The position numbers and the translations under genes were made by a program. Of a stretch of DNA of 64,000 bases, positions 18,390-25,921 are shown in pieces (position 1 is the stretch's first letter; the number at the start of each line of letters is the position of its first letter). Source of the DNA: Streptomyces niphimycinicus. Its GTDB lineage: Bacteria > Actinomycetota > Actinomycetes > Streptomycetales > Streptomycetaceae. The DNA is taken from NCBI RefSeq assembly GCF_018883605.1, contig NZ_JAHLEM010000049.1, positions 1 through 64,000 of the forward strand, given 5' to 3'. The notes beneath the pieces are model-generated. The model did not search any database. It was given only the letters and a program-made list of their open reading frames with translations, and was not told the DNA's origin.

Positions 18390-18818
18390 GGGCGGGATGA
18401 TCGGTCCAGTGCTCTGCTCCACGGCGGGAAGTATTGCCGATAAACCTGTGCCGACGACAGGCAACCCCGTCCCCAATCGAGCCGACCCGGAAAAGCCGCA
18501 GGTTGCGCGGAGCGAATCCGGACGCGGGCCGCGGTGCGGGCCGGAGCCCGCACCTTTACCGTCCCTTTACTATGGGTGGAGGGACACTGCCTTCCCCGGA
18601 CATGTGGGGATCGACCGGACGTCCCGGCGAGCCACCTACCAGCGACGAAGGAGCACCAGACCCGCGATGGGCGACCCTGACCCTCCCAGTACCACCCGTG
18701 CCACCCTCCGCCCGCCCCTCACGAGGACGCCCCTCACGAGGACGCCTCTCACGAGGACGCACCTCACCACGGCATCCCTCACCAGGGAGCCCCTGAGCGG
18801 GCAGACGGCGGTGGCACG
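18390..18818. other. 430-base spacer before the CNNM operon, with a short repeat and a possible leader ORF
   Basis: The left part is the divergent promoter region for the acidic protein, with a pyrimidine-rich TTTACCGTCCCTTTACTATGG near 18553. The right part holds a 15-base tandem repeat and a small open frame that ends on the CNNM start codon (both annotated). Nothing else is recognised. Confidence 0.5.
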
Positions 18819-18822
18819 GTGA
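18667..18822 (+). CDS. Possible 51-residue leader ORF coupled to the CNNM gene
   Basis: An ATG follows AAGGAG at a rather long distance (13 bases). The frame encodes MGDPDPPSTTR and then three PLTRT repeats, and stops at TGA 18820-18822, overlapping the GTG of the next gene (GTGA). The overlap suggests translational coupling, but the repeat-derived sequence argues for chance. Low confidence. Confidence 0.25.
   Translation: MGDPDPPSTTRATLRPPLTRTPLTRTPLTRTHLTTASLTREPLSGQTAVAR
18715..18759 (+). repeat. Three tandem copies of a 15-base unit CCCCTCACGAGGACG
   Basis: The first two copies are identical and the third differs at one base. In the possible leader frame each encodes PLTRT. Confidence 0.85.
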
Positions 18823-20183
18823 CCGAGATCCTGTTGCTTCTCCTCGCGCTGGCGCTCACGCTCGCCTGCGCGCTCTTCGTGGCCGCCGAGTTCTCCCTCA
18901 CCACCGTCGAACGTGGTGACCTGGAGCGCGCCGCCGAAGCCGGTGAGCGCGGGGCCGACAGCGCGCTGACGGCGGTGCGCCGGCTGACGTTCCAGCTCTC
19001 CGGGGCCCAACTGGGCATCACCGTCACCTCCTTGGTGATCGGCATGCTCGCCGAGCCCTCGCTGGCCGCCCTGCTCCAGGGCCCGCTCACCGCGACCGGC
19101 CTGCCCGAGGGCGCGGCCTCGACGACCGCGCTGGTGCTGGGCGTGGCCCTCTCCACGGTGGTGCTGATGGTCGCCGGGGAGCTGGTGCCCAAGAACTGGG
19201 CGATCTCCCGCCCCCTGCACGTGGCCAAGGCGGTGGCCGCCCCGCAGCGCGCCTTCACCGCCGCCTTCGCCCCGCTGATCCACCACCTCAACAACACGGC
19301 CAACCGCCTGGTGCGCCGTCTGGGCCTGGAGCCCGCCGAGGAGCTGGCCTCCGCCCGTACCCCGGACGAACTGGTCGCGCTGGCGCGCCACTCGGCCGCC
19401 GCGGGCGCGCTGGAACAGGACGCGGCCGAGCTGTTCGTCCGTACGCTGCGTCTGAGCGAGCTGACCGCCGAGAACGTGATGACCCCGCGCGTGGACGTCC
19501 AGGCGCTGGAGGCCCACGCCACGGCCGCCGACGCCGCCAACCTCACCCTGGCGACGGGCCGGTCCCGTTTCCCCGTCTACCGCGACACCCTGGACGAGGT
19601 CGTCGGCACCGTACACATCCGCGATGTCCTCGCCCTGGCCGCCGCCGACCGCGCCACCACCCCCGTCACCGACCTGGCCACGCCCCCGCTCCTGGTCCCC
19701 GACAGCCTCCCGGTGGACCGGCTGCTGGACCGGCTGCGCAGGGCGCACACCATGGCCGTCGTGATCGACGAGTACGGGGGCACGGCGGGTGTCGCCACCC
19801 TGGAGGACATCGTCGAGGAGATCGTCGGCGACGTACGCGACGAACACGACACCGACGAGACCCCCGGCCTGGTGCCCCTCGGCCCCGGCACCTGGGAGGC
19901 GGACGGCAGCGTACGGCTGGACGAGCTGACCGGCATCGGCCTGACCGCCCCCGAGGGTCCGTACGAAACGGTGGCGGGCCTCCTGGCCACCGCCCTGGAG
20001 CGCATCCCGGCCGCCGGGGACACCGTCGAGACCGACGGCTGGCGGCTCACGGTCCTGAAGGTGGACCACCACCGCGCCGACCGCGTACGGATCACCAAGA
20101 CCTCCAATACCACCGAGACCTCCAACACCAGCGAGACCTCCAACACCGGCGAGCCCGCCGAGATCACCGAGGCCACCCGATGA
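18819..20183 (+). CDS. CNNM/CorC-family membrane protein with CBS pair (long form)
   Basis: A 454-residue protein. The DUF21/CNNM membrane domain (residues 1-180, 3-4 helices, with VAAEFSL and GELVPKNWAI) is followed by a CBS pair (NVMTPRVDV ... VVGTVHIRDVL; AHTMAVVIDEYGGTAGVATLEDIVEEIVGD), then the CorC_HlyC domain (residues 350-430) and a Ser/Thr/Asn repeat tail. Such proteins are linked to Mg2+ or Co2+ efflux (family knowledge). The start is GTG 18819. The next CNNM gene overlaps it by four bases, so the two are coupled and may form a heteromer. Confidence 0.86.
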   Translation: MTEILLLLLALALTLACALFVAAEFSLTTVERGDLERAAEAGERGADSALTAVRRLTFQLSGAQLGITVTSLVIGMLAEPSLAALLQGPLTATGLPEGAASTTALVLGVALSTVVLMVAGELVPKNWAISRPLHVAKAVAAPQRAFTAAFAPLIHHLNNTANRLVRRLGLEPAEELASARTPDELVALARHSAAAGALEQDAAELFVRTLRLSELTAENVMTPRVDVQALEAHATAADAANLTLATGRSRFPVYRDTLDEVVGTVHIRDVLALAAADRATTPVTDLATPPLLVPDSLPVDRLLDRLRRAHTMAVVIDEYGGTAGVATLEDIVEEIVGDVRDEHDTDETPGLVPLGPGTWEADGSVRLDELTGIGLTAPEGPYETVAGLLATALERIPAAGDTVETDGWRLTVLKVDHHRADRVRITKTSNTTETSNTSETSNTGEPAEITEATR

Positions 20184-21199
20184 CCGTCATCCAACTCGCC
20201 ATCGGCGCCCTCACCCTCCTCACCAACGCCTTCTTCGTCGGTGCCGAATTCGCCCTGATCTCCGTGCGCCGCAGCCAGATCGAACCGCGCGCACAGGCGG
20301 GGGAGAAGCGGGCGCGCGGTGTGCTGTGGGCGCTGGAGCATCTGTCCGCGCTGATGGCCACGGCCCAGCTCGGCATCACCATCTCCTCGCTCGCCCTGGG
20401 CGCGGTCGCCGAACCGGCCATCGCCCATCTGCTGGAGCCCGTCTTCGACACCGTTCATGTGCCGCACGCCCTGGTGCACCCGATCGCCTTCGTCGTCGCG
20501 CTCACGGCGGCCACCTATCTCCACATGCTCATCGGCGAGATGGTCCCCAAGAACATCGCCCTGGCCGCCCCCGAGCGCACCGCACTCCTCCTCGGCCCGC
20601 CGCTGGTGGCCCTCACCCGCCTCCTGCGCCCGGTCGTCTTCGGCGTCAACGCCTTCGCCAACGCGGTGCTGCGGCTGCTGAAGGTCGAGCCCAAGGACGA
20701 GGTCGAGTCGGTCTTCACCGACGATGAACTCATCCGGCTGGTACGGGACTCCAGCGACGCCGGGCTGCTCGACAAGTCCGGCGGCGACCGGCTGCGCGAC
20801 GCCCTGGAGCTGGGCACCCGGCGGGTCGGCGACATCCTCGTCCCCCTCGACGCGATGGTCACCGTCGACCATCGCGTCACCCCCGCCCAACTGGAACGCA
20901 CGGCCGCCGCCTCCGGCTACTCCCGGCTGCCGGTCACCGGCCCCGGCGGCGCCATCCTGGGCTACCTCCACATCAAGGACACCCTGGGCGCCGTCGACCG
21001 GGACCGCCCGTTCCCCCGTACCGCCGTCCACACCATCTCCCGGGTGCGGGCCGACACCCCGCTGGACGACACCCTCACCACCATGCGCGCCACCGGCACC
21101 CACCTGGCCGTCGTGACGGCCGACACCGGTACGGCGGTCCTCGGCTTCGTCACGATGACGGACGTCCTGGACGAACTCGTGGGCCCGGCCGCGGTGTAG
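20180..21199 (+). CDS. CNNM-family membrane protein with CBS pair (short form)
   Basis: A 339-residue paralogue of the preceding gene. It has the CNNM membrane domain (FFVGAEFALISVRRSQ, GEMVPKNIAL) and two CBS motifs but ends right after the second (GFVTMTDVLDELVG), lacking the CorC_HlyC domain. The first CBS lacks the usual MTPR stretch (RRVGDILVPLD instead). Its start overlaps the upstream stop by four bases. It converges with the kinase gene at 17 bases. Confidence 0.85.
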   Translation: MTVIQLAIGALTLLTNAFFVGAEFALISVRRSQIEPRAQAGEKRARGVLWALEHLSALMATAQLGITISSLALGAVAEPAIAHLLEPVFDTVHVPHALVHPIAFVVALTAATYLHMLIGEMVPKNIALAAPERTALLLGPPLVALTRLLRPVVFGVNAFANAVLRLLKVEPKDEVESVFTDDELIRLVRDSSDAGLLDKSGGDRLRDALELGTRRVGDILVPLDAMVTVDHRVTPAQLERTAAASGYSRLPVTGPGGAILGYLHIKDTLGAVDRDRPFPRTAVHTISRVRADTPLDDTLTTMRATGTHLAVVTADTGTAVLGFVTMTDVLDELVGPAAV

Positions 21200-21216
21200 G
21201 GCCCCAGCCGCGCCGA

Positions 21217-23556
21217 TCAGGACGGGTGCCGCGCCGAAGGGCGGTCCGGGCGCACGGAGAACGCCGTGTCCCCGGCCGTCCCCACGATCGCGTCCCGCAC
21301 GAGCACCACCCTCGGCTCGGTGTCCTCCGCCGCCGTCCCGGGGTTGTCCAGCGCGGCCGTACGCCACGCCTCCGTGCCGTTGTCCACGTTCAGCGCCAGC
21401 AGCCGGCCGAAGCGGTTGGAGAAGTACAACTGCCCGTACCGTCCGGAGAGCACGGGCGTGGACAGGTTCTCCGTCTCCGTCGCCCGCTGCCACAGCTCCC
21501 GGCCGCTGTCCGCCGAGACCGCGGTGACCGTGCCGTTGGCACGGACGAAGTAGACGACACCGCGCAGCAGGGTCGGCTTGCCCAGCACCGGGCGGCGCAG
21601 CGGGATCCGCTTGGTCTCGCCGGTGCTCGGATCGACCCGGAGCATGGCGGTGTACGGGCGCTCGTAGCCCGATTCGTACACCTCCTTCGCGGTCTGCGGT
21701 ATCAGGAACAGCGGCTTGCCCGCTGCCGCGCCGACGGTCAGTGTCTTCTTCGGCAGCGTGGTGAGTTCGTGCTGCTTGCCGTCCGAGGCGTCGAACCGCA
21801 GCAGTTCGTACGGGCCCTCGGCGGCCAGGCCGTTGGCGGCAACGGGTGAGCACAGGCCGTACGGTTCGCCGCCCAGTACCGTCGGCTCGCAGTACTTCCC
21901 CTGGGGCGCCGGTGACTGCCACAGCCGCTTACCCGACGTCCCGTAGGCGACGAGCTGACCGCCGTCCGGCGACAGCGTCAGCACCCCGCCGCGGAACAGC
22001 TCCACCGGGGCCGAGCCGTTGATCCGCTGCTCCCACCGCTGTCGCTTGGTGGCGGCGTCCAGGGCCACCACCGACCGGTGGCCGTCCTCCGACGCCCGGT
22101 AGGCGTAGGCGATTCCGTCCCGCACCCCGACCGGGCGCGCCGCCTGGGGGCGGGTGCCCCAGCGCCACAGTACGCGGCCGGTGGCGGCGTCGACCTTGGC
22201 GACCGTGAACCCGTTTCCGGCGCAGTACAGGGTCCGGCCGTTGTCCGGGACACATCCGGACTGCTGGTAGACGAAGGGCGGCCCCTCGGTCTCGACCCGC
22301 AGATCCGTTCGCCACGGCTTCCAGCCCTCGGGGAGCGACGCGGGCTTCTGGGACGGCGCGGTGGCGGAGGCGGAGGACGCGTCGCCCGACGACTCCGTCA
22401 TGTCCGGCGCGAAGACCGCCGCCGCGACGATCAGCCCGGTGACGGCCAGGGCCACCCCGGCGGAGGTGACGACGAGCCGCCGCCGAGCGCCCCGGCCGGG
22501 GCCGATGCGCCCGGGGGCGGGGGGTTGCGAGCCGGGGGGCTGGGGAGCGGGCCGCGGATCGTGGGCCGAGGAGGCGGGAGGACGCCCAGCGGCAGCCGCT
22601 CCGACGTCGGCAACCCTCGCGGGACCCCCGGCTGCTCCGGGACCCCCGGCTGCTCCGGGACCCCCGGCCGCTCCGGGACCCCCGGCCGACCCGGGACCAG
22701 CGGCCGACCCCGGACCACCGGCCGTTTCGACGCGCTCCGCCGCGGGAAAGTCCGGCAGCGCACGCAGCATTTGATGCAGTTCGTCCAGCTTCGGCCGGGC
22801 CTCCGGCTCCTTGGCCAGACAGCGTTCGGCGATGCCCCGCAGGGGTGCCGGGACCTCGTCGAGCGTCGGATGCTCGTACATCACCTGGTAGCCCGACAGA
22901 TACGGGCTGTCGGACTCGAACGGGCTGCTGCCGCGCGCCGCGAACACCAGCAGCGACCCCAGCGAGAACACATCAGACGCCGCCGTGACGTCCCGCGGAC
23001 TGCGCAACTGCTCAGGCGACATGAACGGCGGGGTGCCCAGCACCCGCCCGATGGTGACGGTGAGCGTCTGGCTGTCGACGGCGCGGGAGATGCCGAAGTC
23101 GATGACGCGCGGCCCGTCCTCGGCCATCAGGATGTTGGCGGGCTTCAGATCCCGGTGCACCACCCCGGCCCGGTGGATCTCGCGCAGCGCCTCGACCAGC
23201 CCGAGGCCCAGCGTCCGCAAGGTGTGCCCGTCCAAGGGGCCGTTCTTCCGTACGACCTCCGAGAGGGTGCGCCCCGGCACATACAGCGTGGCCATCCACG
23301 GCCGGTCGGCCTCCGGATCGGCGTCCACGACGGGTGCGGTGAACGCCCCGCTCACCCGGCGCGCCGCCGCGACCTCCTGCCGGAAACGGGTCCGGAACTC
23401 CTCGTCCTGCGCGTACTGCTCGTGGACCAGCTTGAGCGCGACCTGCCGCCCCGACGCCGAACGCCCGAGATAGACGACGCCCATGCCGCCCGACCCCAGC
23501 CGGTCGACCAGGGCGTAGCCGCCTATGGATTCCGGATCCCCGGTGGCCAGCGGCAT
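21217..23556 (-). CDS. Ser/Thr protein kinase with extracellular PQQ-type propeller
   Basis: A 779-residue Hanks-type kinase. It shows the glycine loop GSGGMG (21-26), Lys42, HRDLKPAN (134-141), the DFG near 155 and SPEQ in the activation region. A Gly/Pro/Ala repeat linker (GGPGAA units, 18-base DNA repeat near 22621-22690) leads to one membrane helix around residue 365, and then an outside part of about 380 residues with VLWRWG, LWQS and LYFSNRFGRLLALN motifs of a PQQ-like propeller. Such kinases sense a ligand outside and phosphorylate cytosolic proteins. It is monocistronic, facing away from the DUF4232 lipoprotein gene. Confidence 0.9.
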   Translation of the reverse strand: MPLATGDPESIGGYALVDRLGSGGMGVVYLGRSASGRQVALKLVHEQYAQDEEFRTRFRQEVAAARRVSGAFTAPVVDADPEADRPWMATLYVPGRTLSEVVRKNGPLDGHTLRTLGLGLVEALREIHRAGVVHRDLKPANILMAEDGPRVIDFGISRAVDSQTLTVTIGRVLGTPPFMSPEQLRSPRDVTAASDVFSLGSLLVFAARGSSPFESDSPYLSGYQVMYEHPTLDEVPAPLRGIAERCLAKEPEARPKLDELHQMLRALPDFPAAERVETAGGPGSAAGPGSAGGPGAAGGPGAAGGPGAAGGPARVADVGAAAAGRPPASSAHDPRPAPQPPGSQPPAPGRIGPGRGARRRLVVTSAGVALAVTGLIVAAAVFAPDMTESSGDASSASATAPSQKPASLPEGWKPWRTDLRVETEGPPFVYQQSGCVPDNGRTLYCAGNGFTVAKVDAATGRVLWRWGTRPQAARPVGVRDGIAYAYRASEDGHRSVVALDAATKRQRWEQRINGSAPVELFRGGVLTLSPDGGQLVAYGTSGKRLWQSPAPQGKYCEPTVLGGEPYGLCSPVAANGLAAEGPYELLRFDASDGKQHELTTLPKKTLTVGAAAGKPLFLIPQTAKEVYESGYERPYTAMLRVDPSTGETKRIPLRRPVLGKPTLLRGVVYFVRANGTVTAVSADSGRELWQRATETENLSTPVLSGRYGQLYFSNRFGRLLALNVDNGTEAWRTAALDNPGTAAEDTEPRVVLVRDAIVGTAGDTAFSVRPDRPSARHPS

Positions 23557-23895
23557 CGCCGATCCCCTTTCCCGCGCTGTCTCCGCGTCTTGAACGGCCC
23601 TACCGGCCTCCTAGATTAGGTCGGCGGGGGCATCGGCGGACCAGGCGGCCCAGGGCGTGGCGGAACGGTTACCAGCGCAGCGCCCTCCGGCGGCGGGACA
23701 AACGGACGGACCGGCGAACGGGCGGGGCGGCCAACTGGAGGTGGGACCCGTGCCGTTGCGTTAGTGCCGCGTTAGCGGAACGGCGTTTCGGCAGCAGCTT
23801 TACGCCAGCGGATCACGGCAGGCTCATAGCCATACCGAGGGCCGGAGCGGAACACCGGCCGGACCGCCGACCCGACGCAAGGGGAGAAACCCACC
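23557..23895. other. Divergent promoter region between the kinase and lipoprotein genes
   Basis: 339 bases with both promoters. The lipoprotein side holds a direct repeat GTTAG spaced 11 bases apart (annotated) and a clear GGGGAGAA ribosome site before ATG 23896. Nothing else is recognised. Confidence 0.55.
23760..23775 (+). promoter_or_regulatory. GTTAG-N6-GTTAG direct repeat upstream of a DUF4232 lipoprotein gene
   Basis: GTTAG at 23760 and again at 23771, an 11-base period typical of OmpR-family response-regulator sites. It lies about 120 bases before the start. Related repeats precede the other two DUF4232 genes here. Confidence 0.55.
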
Positions 23896-24552
23896 ATGAA
23901 CGTCACCGCCTACCGCCGCGGCCGCACCGTCCGTACCATCGCCGCCTCGATGCTGGCCGTCGCCGCGCTGGGCCTGACGGCGGCGTGCGGCGGCAGCGGA
24001 GACGGAGGTTCGGACAACGAGGGCAAGGCGAAGTCGTCGGCCTCGGCTCCGGCGGACAAGACGGCCAAGGGGGGCAGCGCGGACGCCAAGGACGCGAAGA
24101 CGCAGGCCCAGAAGATCGGGGCGGCGCCCGAGGACGAGCCGATCGGCGACTGCGACGTCAACAAGACGGCCTTCTCCCTCCAGAAGGTCAAGAACCCGAT
24201 CAACCACCTGCTGCTCAAGGCGACCAACGGGGCCGGCGTGGACTGCAAGCTGGTCGGCTACCCCGGTCTGAAGTTCGGCGAGGACGCGCAGTCCGCCACT
24301 CCGGTGAACGAGGACAGCCAGCCGCAGTCCGTCGTCGTGCTCGCCCCGGGCGAGAGCGCCTACGCGGGCATCACCACCTCCTCGGGGGACGGCTCGGGTT
24401 CGGAGGGCAGCGAGGTCAACTCCCTCGAGGTGTTCATCGACGGCAGCGAGGACCCCGCGAGCGTCGAACTGCCCGGCGGCTCGGTCTACATCGACAGCGC
24501 CGCCCAGGTCACGTACTGGCAGACGACCGCGCAGGACGCCCTGACCTGGTAG
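23896..24552 (+). CDS. DUF4232 lipoprotein
   Basis: A 218-residue secreted lipoprotein. A basic n-region, hydrophobic core AASMLAVAALGLTAAC with lipobox Cys near 31, a Ser/Ala/Lys linker, then a DUF4232-type domain containing CDVNKTAFSLQKVKNPINHLLLKATN and ending VTYWQTTAQDALTW. Cell-surface role unknown. It differs from the other two copies mainly in the linker. A remnant of a transporter gene follows directly after its stop. Confidence 0.82.
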   Translation: MNVTAYRRGRTVRTIAASMLAVAALGLTAACGGSGDGGSDNEGKAKSSASAPADKTAKGGSADAKDAKTQAQKIGAAPEDEPIGDCDVNKTAFSLQKVKNPINHLLLKATNGAGVDCKLVGYPGLKFGEDAQSATPVNEDSQPQSVVVLAPGESAYAGITTSSGDGSGSEGSEVNSLEVFIDGSEDPASVELPGGSVYIDSAAQVTYWQTTAQDALTW

Positions 24553-24813
24553 GCCCGAGCAATCGCGGCGCTGGGCGGCGCGGTCGGGGCCGCCCTGCTG
24601 CTGGGAACCCCGTCCTCCGCCTTCGAGACCGTCGTACCGTGGCTGATCGCCCTCGGCTCGGTGCTGATCCTGGTCCGCGATCCGCTCCGCCGACTCGTGG
24701 CCTCCCGCTCAGGGTCCCTCGCGCGGACCGCCCGGCCCACCCTCCCGCTCGCCATCGCCCTCGGCGGCCTGGGCCTGGCCATCTCCCTGTGGCGCTGGCC
24801 GGCGACCTCTTGA
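24553..24813 (+). pseudogene. Remnant of a TSUP (TauE/SafE) permease gene
   Basis: Immediately after the lipoprotein stop, the in-frame translation begins RAIAALGGAVGAALLLGTPS and continues FETVVPWLIALGSVLILV, a pattern characteristic of TauE/SafE-type permeases. It then shifts to a different segment (LPLAIALGGLGLAISLW) and stops after 86 codons. There is no start codon or ribosome site, and the N- and C-terminal halves of the family are missing. I read this as a decayed internal fragment. Confidence 0.5.
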
Positions 24814-24855
24814 CGTACGCCAGGCGAGCCGGCGGAGCGCCACCACCGCACGGGA

Positions 24856-25413
24856 TCAGCGCGCGAGCAGGGACTCCACCCGGGACAAGGTGTCCAGCAC
24901 ATTGGCCTCGGTGATCGCCATGCGTGCCTCGTCCGGCGTCAGCCAGCGCAGCGGCGCGTCCGGGTTCTCCGGCCGTACCGCCTCGGGAACGCTGGTGGCC
25001 AGCACATACCGCACATCGGCGTGCTCATGCGCCGGCTCCCGGCTGCTCGCGGGGACCGGGACGATCACCACATGCCGTACGTCCGCGTCCGGCCACGGCG
25101 CCAGATCGGGCAGCCCCGTCTCCTCCCGCCCCTCCCGCAGCGCGATGGCGAGCGGATCGTGCTCGCCCGGGTCGCCGTGCCCGCCCACCAGCAGCCACGA
25201 CTGGTGGCGCTGGTGCCAGCGCAGCAGCACGCGGCCGCTGTCGGGATGCACGATCAGGGCGGATGCGGTGATGTGAAGGGGCGTCGACCGGTCCCAGGGT
25301 GCGCCGTCCGCCTCGACAACGCCGAGCACCCGCTCGAGGTCGACGCATTCCGCGGTGGTCTTCGGCCGGTAGCCCGTAAGGACATGGGCAACTGCGTGGT
25401 CGGCTGTGGCCAT
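24856..25413 (-). CDS. Nudix hydrolase
   Basis: A 185-residue protein. The Nudix box GHGDPGEHDPLAIALREGREETGL lies at about residues 78-101 with all expected Glu residues (REGREETG). It starts MATADHAVAHVL and ends in a helical C-terminus. Substrates in this family are nucleoside diphosphate derivatives; which one is unknown. ATG 25413 follows a plausible but weak ribosome site. It is transcribed on the same strand as the SARP and peptide genes but separated by a strong stem-loop. Confidence 0.87.
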   Translation of the reverse strand: MATADHAVAHVLTGYRPKTTAECVDLERVLGVVEADGAPWDRSTPLHITASALIVHPDSGRVLLRWHQRHQSWLLVGGHGDPGEHDPLAIALREGREETGLPDLAPWPDADVRHVVIVPVPASSREPAHEHADVRYVLATSVPEAVRPENPDAPLRWLTPDEARMAITEANVLDTLSRVESLLAR

Positions 25414-25516
25414 GCGCCGGATCCTAACGACGCGAGGCCGCCTAGGGCGCGGGGTTTTTGCCAGGGAGAGAGCCGCGGCACCGCCAGGAGCGCATGCCCG
25501 ACGGTACGGACACGAG

Positions 25517-25541
25517 AGGCCCGGGTCGGTGACCCGGGCCT
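25517..25541 (-). terminator. Strong stem-loop, likely terminator of the SARP-peptide unit
   Basis: An 11-base stem (AGGCCCGGGTC / GACCCGGGCCT) with a GGT loop. It sits just after the peptide stop and before the Nudix start on the same strand, so it would end transcription of the SARP-peptide unit. Confidence 0.75.
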
Positions 25542-25567
25542 TGAATCATCGTGGCCGACTGGAAATC

Positions 25568-25768
25568 CTAGTCCTCTGCGGAGGATATCCGGTGGGTGAT
25601 GGTTACGGCGGCGATGTCTTCGGTATGCCGCACCACGCTGTACTGACTTCGGTCATTCGCCGGGGTTGCCGGATTGCTGGATGTCCATACGTTGAACAGC
25701 GTTGGCATGCATGCCAACGCTACCAAGAGAAACGTCACTGCTCGAAGCCGACCGGTACGGATTTTCAA
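25568..25768 (-). CDS. Candidate small exported peptide gene downstream of the AfsR-like regulator
   Basis: A 66-residue frame on the same strand as the SARP gene and 153 bases downstream of it. A TTG start has GAGGACAGG upstream, and an in-frame TGA just before excludes longer forms. Residues 1-9 are basic (KIRTGRLR), residues 10-25 hydrophobic (AVTFLLVALACMPTLF), and the rest is polar (SSNPATPANDRSQYSVVRHTED...). This is the shape of a secreted pro-peptide. It recalls afsS (63 aa) downstream of afsR, and the phr genes after rap genes in Bacillus, but has no sequence likeness to either that I can see. It contains a 24-base perfect palindrome. It could instead be chance. Confidence 0.5.
   Translation of the reverse strand: MKIRTGRLRAVTFLLVALACMPTLFNVWTSSNPATPANDRSQYSVVRHTEDIAAVTITHRISSAED
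25698..25721. promoter_or_regulatory. 24-base perfect palindrome inside the peptide frame
   Basis: The half AGCGTTGGCATG is followed directly by its exact reverse complement; the next outward bases do not pair. It corresponds to residues about 16-24 of the small peptide. It could be an operator, a cruciform/hairpin controlling expression, or a coincidence of codons. Confidence 0.55.
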
Positions 25769-25921
25769 CGTGCACCTGTCCTCGCGGATTCTGCGGGGGC
25801 GTCAAGATCGCCGCCTGGCGAGGATATTAGACCTGTCGCCCCGCAAGATCAAACAGAAGAGCGGGGAGCAAGTGTTCGGTCGTCAGTCTAAGGGCTACCG
25901 GAGGTTAACTTACCGACCAGT

